DNA of 64,000 nt from CAVUXJ01 sp963814975 (GTDB taxonomy: Bacteria > Acidobacteriota > Vicinamibacteria > Vicinamibacterales > CAVVIG01), in NCBI GenBank assembly GCA_963814975.1, contig CAWFFB010000022.1, positions 372,001 to 436,000 of the forward strand, in the 5' to 3' direction. Within the stretch, counting starts at the first letter, position 1; the number at the start of each line of letters is the position of its first letter. The notes beneath the pieces are model-generated. The model did no database searches. It was given only the letters and a program-made list of their open reading frames with translations, and was not told the DNA's origin. A program made the translations under genes and the position numbers. Shown piece after piece: positions 53,871 through 63,347 of the stretch.

Positions 53871-56267
53871 ATGACGACCTTCACGAACGTTCCGAAGCAG
53901 GTCGAGGAGCTGGTGGCGGAGTGGAGCGGCACGATTTCCCGGAGGAGCTTCCTCAAGAGTTCGGGTTTGCTCGTCGTGAGCTTCAGCGCCGCGCCAATTG
54001 TCGACGCCAACCCGCTCGGCCTTGTCGCAAGTAGCGCTGCCGCCGCGATGCAGGCTGGCGGTCCGTACCCCGACCCCAACTTCAGACACCTCGATTCGTG
54101 GATCGTCATTCATGAGGACAGCACGGCGACCTTCTATGTCGGCAAGACGGACGGGGGCCAGGGCACCGGAACGGCCTTGCGGCAAATGATGTCGGATGAA
54201 CTCGACATCGCATTCAACAGGACCAGTCTCCTGATGGGCAGCACCGACATCACTGTCGATCAGGGCGGATCGGGAGGTTCCGATGCCATCCAGGTCGACG
54301 GCTGGCCCATTCGGCGCGTCGCAGCCGAGGCCCGGCGGGTCCTGCTGGAGCTCGCGTCCGCACGGTTTGGCGTGCCCGTCGACCAGCTTGCAGTCAGCGA
54401 AGGCGTGGTCACCGTCACCGCAGATCCGTCCCGAAAGGCCACCTACGGAGAGCTGATCGGCGGAAGACGGTTCAACGTCACGCTGACGGGCGACAACATC
54501 AACGCGACCACTGGCGTCGCCAAGGTAAAAGCGGTCCAGGATCTCAAGATCGTCGGCCAGTCGATTCAGCGCTACGACATTCCTGCGAAGGTGGACGGCT
54601 CATTGAAATGGGCCGTGGACGTCAAGCTTCCCGGCATGCTTCACGCCCGCAATGTGAAGCCGCCGGTGGCAGGTGCGAAGCTCGTCGGCATCGATGAGTC
54701 TTCCGTTCGACGCCTGCCTGGATTCGTCAAGGTAGTGAGCAAGGGCAACTACCTCGCGGTTGTCTGCGAACGGGAAGAGCAGGCGGTCAAAGCGGCGAGA
54801 CAGCTCAAGGCGAACTGGCAGAAGCCGGCGACGCCATCCTTCCCGACCTCAGAGAACCTGTACGAGTACATGCGTAAAGCCACGCCCACGTGGAGCCCCG
54901 AGCCAAACGTGGTTGGAAACCCGGACGCGGCGCTGGCGGGCGCCGCGAAGGTCGTCGAAGCCGAATACGATTTCCCGTTCCAGGGACATACCGCCATCGG
55001 CCCGGCCCACGCCACAGCCGATCCGTCGAACGGACAGATGACGATCTACTCCAATGACATGAAATCCTACGGTCTGCGGAACGGCGTCGCCGAGTTTCTC
55101 CAGATGCCACGGGATCAGGTGCGCGTCGTCTGGATGGAGGGACCCCAGACGTACGGTCGCACGGCCGCCGACGACGCGGGCTTCGAGGCCGCGTTCCTTG
55201 CCAAGGAAATCGGCAAGCCGGTTCGACTGCAGTGGATGAGGCACGAGGAAACGGCCTGGGATACCAAGGGTCCGGCGTACACATTCAAGTTGCGCGGCGG
55301 TCTCGATTCGCACGGCAACCTGATCGCGCTGGATTACCATGCGCGAGCGGCTGATCACAATCACATCGGTTACAACGAACCCGATACTGTTTTGATTGCC
55401 CAGCTCTCCGGGCGGCGGCGTTCCGCGCCCGCGCGTGGCGGAGCGGCCGCGCCTTCTGAGCTGTACGCCATCCCGAACCGGCGCAGGTTGGCCGAGGTGG
55501 TGGCCTTGCCGCTCGTTTGGGAATCGCCGCTTCGCACCGGCAACTTGCGGGATCCCAATGGTCCGCAGGTGACCTTCGCCAGCGAGTCCTTCATCGATGA
55601 ACTCGCCGCTGCGGCAGGAGCGGATCCGGTCGAATTTCGCATCAAGCTCCTTATGGCCGGCAAGACCGACGACGAGCAGTTCAGGCGTGCCCGCTCCATC
55701 GCCGCGGTCAAGGCAGTGGCGGAGGCGTACGGGTGGGATCCCCGTTCTTCGCCGAAGCCGCGCGGCGCCGGACCCATTCTTGCCGGGCGGGGGATCGCGT
55801 ATGCCTACCGTAACCAAACCGTGATCGCACAGATCGCCGAGGTCGAGGTCAACCGCCGAACCGGTCACGTCTGGGTGAAGCGGCTGGTCTGCGCGCACGA
55901 CTGCGGGCTGGTCATCAACCCCGAAGGATTGCGCCGCACCATCGAGGGCAACATGCTCTTCGGGTTGAGCCGCACGCTCCACGAGGAAGTGCGTTTCGAC
56001 ACGGAGAAGGTGACGAGCGTGGATTGGAATACTCATCCAACCCTCACGCACGCCGACACGCCGGCGACGATCGACATCGTGTTGCTGAACGGCGATCCCA
56101 ATCCGAACCGGCCCGACCTTCCCCACTACGGAGCTGGCGAGGCGGCGTGCCGACCCACGGGAGCGGCAGTCGCCAACGCGATTTTCGACGCGACCGGGGT
56201 GCGTCTCCGCCGGGTTCCATTCCGGGACGGGCGGGTACTCGAAGCGCTCGAGGCGGCACGCGTCTGA
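53871..56267 (+). CDS. Molybdopterin-binding large subunit of a molybdenum hydroxylase (IorB-like)
   Basis: A 798-residue catalytic subunit of the xanthine dehydrogenase family. The twin-arginine leader ISRRSFLKSSGLLVVSF (about 22-38) predicts folding with cofactor and Tat export. Molybdopterin-binding segments follow, and HYGAGEAACRPTGAAVANA near the C-terminus carries the G-x-G-E active-site glutamate. The hydroxylated substrate cannot be deduced; Acidobacteria have many paralogues. No cytochrome or MobA-like gene accompanies it here. Confidence 0.9.
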   Translation: MTTFTNVPKQVEELVAEWSGTISRRSFLKSSGLLVVSFSAAPIVDANPLGLVASSAAAAMQAGGPYPDPNFRHLDSWIVIHEDSTATFYVGKTDGGQGTGTALRQMMSDELDIAFNRTSLLMGSTDITVDQGGSGGSDAIQVDGWPIRRVAAEARRVLLELASARFGVPVDQLAVSEGVVTVTADPSRKATYGELIGGRRFNVTLTGDNINATTGVAKVKAVQDLKIVGQSIQRYDIPAKVDGSLKWAVDVKLPGMLHARNVKPPVAGAKLVGIDESSVRRLPGFVKVVSKGNYLAVVCEREEQAVKAARQLKANWQKPATPSFPTSENLYEYMRKATPTWSPEPNVVGNPDAALAGAAKVVEAEYDFPFQGHTAIGPAHATADPSNGQMTIYSNDMKSYGLRNGVAEFLQMPRDQVRVVWMEGPQTYGRTAADDAGFEAAFLAKEIGKPVRLQWMRHEETAWDTKGPAYTFKLRGGLDSHGNLIALDYHARAADHNHIGYNEPDTVLIAQLSGRRRSAPARGGAAAPSELYAIPNRRRLAEVVALPLVWESPLRTGNLRDPNGPQVTFASESFIDELAAAAGADPVEFRIKLLMAGKTDDEQFRRARSIAAVKAVAEAYGWDPRSSPKPRGAGPILAGRGIAYAYRNQTVIAQIAEVEVNRRTGHVWVKRLVCAHDCGLVINPEGLRRTIEGNMLFGLSRTLHEEVRFDTEKVTSVDWNTHPTLTHADTPATIDIVLLNGDPNPNRPDLPHYGAGEAACRPTGAAVANAIFDATGVRLRRVPFRDGRVLEALEAARV

Positions 56268-56414
56268 CGAAACAGCCGGATTTCATTCAACGATGAAGGG
56301 AGCGAGAGGTCGGAGCCCCACCGTCACATCTACGTGACACAGACAGCCGCCGGTCATCTTTGCCTTCAGACGTTGAGTACTTTCGACGGAGACTACCATC
56401 ATGAGGAGAGTGCC

Positions 56415-57852
56415 GTGAGCGAAGCTGATGAAGACTTCGCCTCGATGTTCGAGGCTTCTATTCAAGCCAAGCGCATCGAGAAGGGTCAGACTATCGAGGG
56501 TACGATCGTGGCGATCGGCGCGGACGTGGCATTCGTGAACGTTGGTGGCAAGGGCGAGGCGCTCATCGAGATCGCCGAATTGAAGGACGCCGAGGGCCTG
56601 CTCGATGTCAACGTTGGCGACCGGATCCAGGCGATGGTCGTGTCAACCGAAGGAGGGCTCACTCTGTCCCGGCGGCTGGCTCGCGGTGCCGCAACCGACG
56701 CGCAGCTCGAAAACGCGTTCTTCGCCGGGCTGCCGGTGGAGGGCAAGATCGAAGGCGATGTGAAGGGCGGATACCAGGTGCGGATCGGCACGAAGCGAGC
56801 CTTCTGCCCGTTCTCTCAGATCGATATCGTGCGGACGACAGATCCGGCGCAGCACGCGGGACGTGTCTACGCCTTCCGCATCATCGAGTACAAGCAAGGC
56901 GGCCGAAATGTCATCGTCTCGCGGCGTGCGTTGCTCGAAGAGGAGCAGCGTGCCAGCGCCGTCGAGGTCCGCCGGTCGATTGCCGTGGGCGCGGTGGTGG
57001 CTGGGCGTGTCACCTCCGTCCGTGACTTCGGCGCGTTCGTCGACTTGGGCGCTGGCGTGCAGGGTCTGCTTCACGTGTCCGAGATGGCATGGTCCCGCGC
57101 GTCGGACGCCTCTCAGATCGTGACGCCCGGGGAAGAGATCATCGTCAAGGTCCTCCGCATAGACGACGACACCCAGAGGATCGCCCTTGGATTGAAGCAG
57201 CTCAGCGCCGATCCGTGGTCAACGGTGCAGGCGACCTACGAGATGGGCCAGGTGCGCACCGGGCGGGTCTCCCGCGTCACGGAGTTCGGTGCGTTCGTCG
57301 AGCTCGAGCCTGGGATTGAAGGGCTGGCGCACGCCTCCACCTTTGCGCCGACTGGACATTCGAAGGGGTGGTCCCGATCGGTCGCCGTCGGAGCCACGGC
57401 GGCGTTCGAAATCCTGAACATCGATCTCGAGAAGAAGCGAATTGCCCTCGCCTTTGTAGACGGAGGGTTCCGCGAGGGCTGCCGGAGCGCCGCCGCAATC
57501 GGAAGTCGTGCCTGGCGCGCGTCTCACGGGCAAAGTCGAGCGCCACGAGAAGTTCGGCGTGTTCGTCTTCCTCGCCCCGGGACGCGCTGGTGTCATCCCG
57601 TTAAGCGAAACGGGCATTGCGAGGGAAGCCGACGTCGCCAAAGCGTTTCCTGTCGGCGCCGATGTCGAGGTCGTCGTCCTCGAGGTCGACCCGTCCGGTC
57701 GGCGGATTCGCCTCAGCCGCAAGGCGGTTCTGGACGCGCGCGAGGCTGAGGAAGTGCGCGAGTATACCGACCGCGCGGACCTCATTCCGCCGGAAGGGTT
57801 CGGATCGCTTGCCGATAAGCTCCGAGGCGCACTCAGGCCGCGGGAGAAGTGA
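56415..57852 (+). CDS. S1 RNA-binding domain protein, with a single-base frameshift
   Basis: A 478-residue protein with four S1 domains, related to ribosomal protein S1 but shorter. Repeats start at GQTIEGTIVAIGADVAFVNV, VEGKIEGDVKGGYQVRIG, VVAGRVTSVRDFGAFVDLGA, VRTGRVSRVTEFGAFVELEP and ARLTGKVERHEKFGVFVFLA. The frame changes near 57468: deleting one T of GGGTTCC gives VDGGSARAAGAPPQSEVVPG, which joins the parts smoothly. The GTG at 56415 has GAGGAG 7 bases before it and is preferred to an upstream GTG at 56334. It overlaps the convergent AAA gene by 20 bases. Confidence 0.85.
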
Positions 57853-58778
57853 TCCGCTCTAGCGTAGCAGCACGATGAATAGTGCGGCGAGAGCGCACGA
57901 GGAGCGCGGTGACGCCGATGAGCGTTGCGAGCGCCGTGCCCGAAGGCCTGGTCTTCTTCTGCGTGTGGAACAACGACTGCTGCATCACCCGTTTGCCGGC
58001 GAGCACGTCCTGGATCCCCGCCTCCAGGTGCCGATGGTGGATCGCCTTCAACGCGTCGCCGCCCGGCTCGCTAGCCGCCGCCATTGCCGCCTTTAATACG
58101 GCGTTCCGGATGTCTCCGCCGCTGACTTCGTAAGTCTCCGCCAGTGCGCGGAAATCGACATCGCCCGCCAGCGGCGTGCGCGTCGGGTGCATCTGTACCC
58201 GCCAGATTTGCTCCCGCTCGTCGACCCCCGGCATCTCGAACAGCACATGCGTGCGGATGCGGCGCTCGAATGCCGGATCGAAATTCGCGGCGAGATTCGT
58301 GGCAAAAATCACCACGCCGTTGAACGTCTCGAGCTCCTTGAGCAGCACGTTGACGACGGTATTGGACTCCCGAAGGAATCCGAGCTCGAGAGAGGCAGAC
58401 CGTCGCGAGGCGATTGCGTCGGCCTCGTCGAACAGCACCACGGCGTTTTCCTCGCGGGCCAGACGAAATACCGCGCGAGACATTCTTCGGCGTTGCCCCC
58501 ATCCACATCGACTCCACTTCGGCGTAACGGACGACGAGCAGCCGGCGTCCGAGGGCGTGCGCGATCGCCTCGGCGCAGATCGTCTTGCCCGTTCCAGGCG
58601 GTCCCGCGAAGTTGAAGGCGAGCGCAAGGCCGGTGGGATGGCGTTCGCCCAGACCCCAGCGATTGAAGATCAGGTCGTGGCTCGTGACGTGGGCCAGTGC
58701 CTGATCGAGCGCGCGGCGTGTAGCCGAAGGCAGGATCACGTCGTCAAAGCTGCGGCGCGGCAGGGTCGACTTCAACAA
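57833..58778 (-). CDS. AAA ATPase with C-terminal membrane segment, frameshifted
   Basis: An AAA-type ATPase of about 314 residues. Walker A is FAGPPGTGKTICAEA (about 58-72), Walker B NAVVLFDEADAI, sensor 1 VIFATNLAANFDPAFERRI with candidate arginine finger, then the lid helices. A hydrophobic stretch GTALATLIGVTALLV lies near the C-terminus. The frame switches near 58475 (GATPKNVSR to AVFRLAREEN), needing one or two bases. The only start is TTG, with an in-frame TGA six codons earlier, so the N-terminus may also be broken. Function unknown; AAA-type remodelling is likely. Confidence 0.7.
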
Positions 58779-59023
58779 CGCGCCGTGACTCGGTCAGACT
58801 GCTGAAGACACGAAGGAGTGGATTCGACATGGCTTACCTGATGCTACACCGTCACGGTCGCGCGAACGTGCTTGGCCCATGTGGGGTCGCTCGCGGAGCC
58901 CGCCAGCAATCCGTCGTTGCCCCTTCGAGACGCCCGGGAGAGAATGCTCAATCGAAGGACCGAGCTGCCTGACACGTCAGAGGCAAACTCACCGTCCGGC
59001 GAACGAGACGAGAGCCATCGACC

Positions 59024-59387
59024 GTGAACGTTTTCGTTTCCTATCAGCGTGCCGATACCGCGCTTGCCGCTCATGCCCTGGGATACGCGTTGCGCCTCGG
59101 CGGACACGAAGCGTTCGTCGACACCGGAAGCATTGGTGTCGGGCAACTCTATCGCCAGGCCGTGAGGATCGTCGGACCATTCAGCAAGCGCCGGCGAAAG
59201 GTTCCTTGAGCAACCGATCGCGCGCGACGGCGGCCCCCCCGTCATCGTTTATGCCGGCACGTGGGCCGTGGCCCAGCGCGACGATCTCGTCAGGCGAGGC
59301 GCCCTCGACGTTATGGCCGACCGAGAGCATCTCTTCACCACCGTGCTCGAGGTGCTCGGCCGCAGCCCGCAGCCGGCCGACGAGTGA
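59024..59387 (+). pseudogene. TIR-domain protein remnant
   Basis: The first 45 residues, from a GTG (MNVFVSYQRADTALAAHALG), are TIR-like: FVSY box 1, GHEAFVDTGSI around box 2, then QLYRQAV. The frame ends in a premature stop at 59207-59209. A second open stretch in another frame (59208-59387) reads PPVIVYAGTWAVAQRDDLVR to LFTTVLEVLGR, ending in TGA; it could be the former C-terminal half. TIR domains are often NAD-cleaving effectors in anti-phage systems, but no partner gene is seen. Sequence error instead of decay is possible here too. Confidence 0.45.
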
Positions 59388-61169
59388 CAACGATGAACCC
59401 ACCGCTTTCCTCAAATTCGTCTCGGAGGTGTCCGATGTGGCGATTGATTCCGGTGGTCCTGCTCTGTGGCGCGCCCACACACCGGCGGTCCGACCGCGAT
59501 TGCCGGTCTCCGCGCTGCGGCACAAATCACCCGTGACTCAAAGGGCATCGCCCATCTGCAGGCCGCGAACCGGCACGACCTCTACCTCCTCCAAGGCTAC
59601 GTGCACGCGCAGGACCGCTTCTTTCAGATGGATCTCTCCTGCCGGCAGGCGAGCGGCACTCTCGCCGAGCTGCTGGGGCCGTCGGCGCTCGCCACCGATG
59701 TGGAGTTCCGGACGATAGGCATCCGGCGGGCTGCGGAGCGGTCGTTCAGCGCCCTGTCCCCTCGCGCGCGGGCGGCGCTGACCGCGTATGCGGACGGCGT
59801 GAACGCGTTCCTCGGCTCGAACCGCCTGCCATCCGAGGACCGCGCCCTGGAGCTGACTCACGCCGAGCCGTGGACTGCCCTCGACAGTGCGGCCGTCGCC
59901 AAGCTGCTCGCGTTCGGATTGTCGTTCGACCTGTCGGACATCGATCTCACGGTCACGCTCGCCTCGTACGAAGGCGCCGGCAGCGCGGCCGGTTTCGACG
60001 GACGGAAACTCTTCTTCGAGGATCTGTTTCGATCGGCGCCGTTCGACCCGGCGGCCACCATCCCCGACTCGTCCACACCTCTGGCGCCACCGCGTGGCGG
60101 GCGCACCGGTTTGCGCCGACCGACGTCACCCACGGCCACTTGGGGGAGACCGGTATCACGCTCGCGCGCCGGTACCTGACATCCGTGGGTCGTCTGCCGC
60201 TCGTGCGGCGATACGTCGAGGGCGATCGACATGCCAGCTCGAGTGAGTGGGCGATTAGCGGCAGGCTGACAACCAGCGGTTTCGCGATGATCGCAACGAT
60301 CCTCATCTGACGCTCGGCGTGCCCGCAACCTGGTATCCGATCGGGCTGCATGCCGGATCGCTCGACGTGGTCGGCAACAGCTTCGTTGGCGCGCCATTCG
60401 TCATTCTGGGCCAGAATCGACGGATCGCGTGGGGTGGGACCAAGAACCCGATGGACGTCACCGACGTGTTTCAGGAACAGATCGTCCTCGATCCCGCCTC
60501 ACCGAGCCAGCTGAGCACCGTCCACGCCGGCCAGAACGAGCCGATCGTCGCCTTGCCGCAGGTGTTCAGGACGTCTGAACTCGGAGACGGCATCGCGAAC
60601 AACCTCACGACCGTCCCGCCGGGCGGCCCGATTCCCGCCGCGACGTTGATCGTGCCGCGCCGCAACAATGGTCCGATCATCCAGGCCGGTGCAGTTCCCG
60701 GTCCGGCGCTGAGCGTGCAATACACGGGTTTCGCGCCGACGCGGGAGCTGGATGCGTTCATGATGTTCAACGAAGCACGCAGCCTCGAAGATTTCGTGGA
60801 GGGGCTTCAGTGGTTCGACGTCGGGTCACAGAACTTCGCCTACATCGACAACCGGGACAACATCGCGTATTTCACGAGTGGCGAGATGCCAATCCGCGAG
60901 GATCTGCAGGCCGGGCTTGTCAATGGTCTGCCGCCGTTCTTCATCCGGAATGGAGTCTCGGGCAATGAGTGGGTGCCCGACGATGACCCGCCGGCGGATC
61001 GCGCGAATCGCTTCCAGATACTCCCCTTCCAGGAGATGCCGCACACGATCAATCCGCGCGCGGGGTTCTTCGTGAGCGCGAACAACGATCCAACCGGATC
61101 GACGCTCGACAACGATCCGCTGAACCAGCTTCGTCCCGGTGGTGGTATCTACTACCTGAACCCGGGCTA

Positions 61170-62176
61170 GAGCGTTTTCCGATCGTACGTAGTACGGCAG
61201 TCATGGGACTTCTCTCGCGGGGAGGGAGGAATGGCGCCGTATTCGATGGACTTGCGCACGCGGGTGTTGGCGGATTGTGACGCGGGATTGGCGGCCAAAG
61301 AGGTCGCGGCCAAGTTTCGGGTGAGCCGTTCGTGGGTCAATCGCCTGGTGCAGCGGCGTCGCGAGACCGGCGAAGTCGGGCCACGGCCACAGCAAGTATT
61401 TAAGAAGCAAGCGTTCGCCGGCCAAGAGGATCGACTGCGCACGTTGGTGGACGCCCAGCCCGATCGGACGCTGGCGGAACTCCGCGAGGCGTTACACAGT
61501 TCGGCCAGCCTGTCGTCGGTCTGGCGCGCCTTGGACCGACTTCGCTTGACGGTCAAAAAAAACGGTCCACGCCGACGAACAACGCCGGCCCGACGTCGTG
61601 GGTGAGCGTCGCCAATGGCGCGAGTGGCAGCCGCTCCGCGATATGCGGCATTACGTCTTTCTCGATGAATGCGGCGTTACCACCGATCTGTTACGTCGCT
61701 ATGGCCGGAGCCCCCGTGGGACGCGACTGCGGGATCACACGCCCTGTAGTCACTGGCAGACGCACACGGTGATCGCCGCGCTCCGCCTCGAGGGTCTCGA
61801 CGCACCGGCCGTGTTCGACGGGCCCATCGATAGTCCGAGTTTCCTGGCCTATATCGAACAAGTGCTGGTGCCCACGCTGCGCCCAGGCGACGTCGTCGTG
61901 CTCGACAACCTCGCGGTCCACAAACAGCCCGAGGTCCGGGCCGCGATGAGCAGGTGGGGGCGCACATTCGGTTTCTCCCGCCCTACAGTCCTGACTTCAA
62001 TCCGATCGAGCTGGCGTTTGCCAAATTGAAAGCATTCTTACGCGCCGCGCGCCCGCGTAGCTACGAGCAGGTCTGCGGCCTGATCGCGATGGCGCTCGAC
62101 CTCTTCACGGCCGACGAATGCGCAGATTATGCCCGGCATTGCGGCTACCGTGTTGCTACGTCGTAATGGAAAACGC
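61170..62176 (+). mobile_element. IS630-family insertion sequence
   Basis: A 1007-bp element flanked by TA at 61168-61169 and 62177-62178, the IS630 target duplication. Left end GAGCGTTTTCCGATCG and reverse-complemented right end GCGTTTTCCATTACGACG share GCGTTTTCC, the left one being two bases longer. Both ends also carry ACGTAG further in. It encodes one transposase in two or three frames. It interrupts the acylase gene, adding an in-frame TAG right at the junction. Confidence 0.9.
61231..62166 (+). CDS. IS630-family transposase, in overlapping frames
   Basis: About 311 residues of a DDE transposase. ORF A (61231-61605) has an N-terminal helix-turn-helix: SMDLRTRVLADCDAGL then AAKFRVSRSWVNRLVQRR. 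ORF B contains the catalytic residues: HYVFLDECGV (first D), VVVLDNLAVHK (second D) and PPYSPDFNPIELAFAKLK (E). The A-to-B shift occurs on a run of eight As near 61555-61562, where slippage would give KKTVHADEQRRPDV. A second frame change near 61943 joins PEVRAAMS to VGAHIRFLPP and probably is an error or decay. Confidence 0.85.
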
Positions 62177-63347
62177 TAGGAGGGCTTCCGCGCAGGCCGT
62201 GCCACGACTCTGATTCGTCAGAAACTTGCCCGACGCGGCGCAGTGTCGTTCAAGGACATGCAGGAGATGCAGGCTGACACCGTGATGATCGATGCCGGCG
62301 TGTTCGTGCCCTACATCCTCACCGCCTTCGGCCGTGCGCATAGACCGGGAGCGCCCCCTGCGCTCGCTGCCCTCGGCCAGAATCCTGGAATTGCGGAGGC
62401 GGTGAAACGTCTTGGACGGTGGGACTTCTCGACGCCAACCGGCATCCCGGAAGGGTACGACGCGACCGACGTGAGCGGCGAGCTGGCCGCGCCCACCGAG
62501 CGCGAAATGGCGTCGAGCGTTGCGGCGACCATTTACAGCGTATGGCGAGCGCAGTTTATCGGGAACACCATCGATGCACCGCTCGTCGCCCTCGGTCTGC
62601 AGGACCACCTCGCATCTGATCGGGAGGCGCTGTCGGCGCTCCGTCACCTCCTCGAAACATTCGCGACAGGCAGTGGTATCGGTCGATCGGGTCTGAATTT
62701 CTTCAACCTCCCGGGCGTCGCCCCCACAGCGGCGAATGCCGCGGATCGGCGTGACATTCTGATACTGCAAAGCCTCGCCGATGCGCTCGTGCGGCTGGCC
62801 GGGCCCTCCTTTGCCGCCGCCTTTCAGCAGTCAACGAACCAGGACGACTACCGGTGGGGCAGACTCCATCGCATCGTGCTCGGGCACATCCTGGACGGCC
62901 GGTTCAGCATTCCGCCAGCCGGCGGAGCATTTCCGCAGCCGCTTGTCGGGCTGCCGGGCATTCCCACCGACGGGGGCTTTCAAACGCTCGACCGGGCCGA
63001 TCACCCAGTGCGAGCCGACACCGAGAACGGGTTCATGTTCGCAGAAGGGTCGTCGCAGCGCAGCGTGCACGAGGCGCGGCAGGAGGGCATTCGCGGTGTG
63101 TCGTCGCTGCCCGGTGGTGTGAGCGGCGTGCTTCGCAGCCCGTTGTATCTCAATCTGCTGCCCGCGTGGCTGACCAACGAGGCGTACCCATTGCTGCACG
63201 GGGTGAGCGATCAGCAGGACGACATGTCCGTGACGCAATTCGTGCCAGAGCGAAACTAGGTCTTTTCGCGAAAGGTTGGGTCACTAGCCGACCTCCTGAG
63301 CAGTGGATAGAGCAGCCGGCGACATCGGTGCTATCGTCGTTGGAGCG

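Larger units (their letters stand above)
59435..63259 (+). pseudogene. Penicillin acylase family protein, frameshifted and split by an IS630 element
   Basis: An Ntn-hydrolase of the penicillin/acyl-homoserine-lactone acylase family, about 938 codons without the insertion. GGAGG precedes the ATG, and MWRLIPVVLL begins the signal peptide. Frames then change near 59465, near 60080-60110 and near 60294. Recognisable pieces are SKGIAHLQAANRHDLYLLQG, the autoproteolysis/nucleophile region HASSSEWAISG, (A)NDPHLTLGVPATWYPIGLH and QNRRIAWGGTKNPMDVTDVF, and after the IS GFRAGRATTLIRQKLARRGA through TQFVPERN. The IS lies at 61170-62176. At 60294 adding one A restores AMIANDPHL. Some frame changes may be assembly errors; the IS insertion is not. 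Confidence 0.85.
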
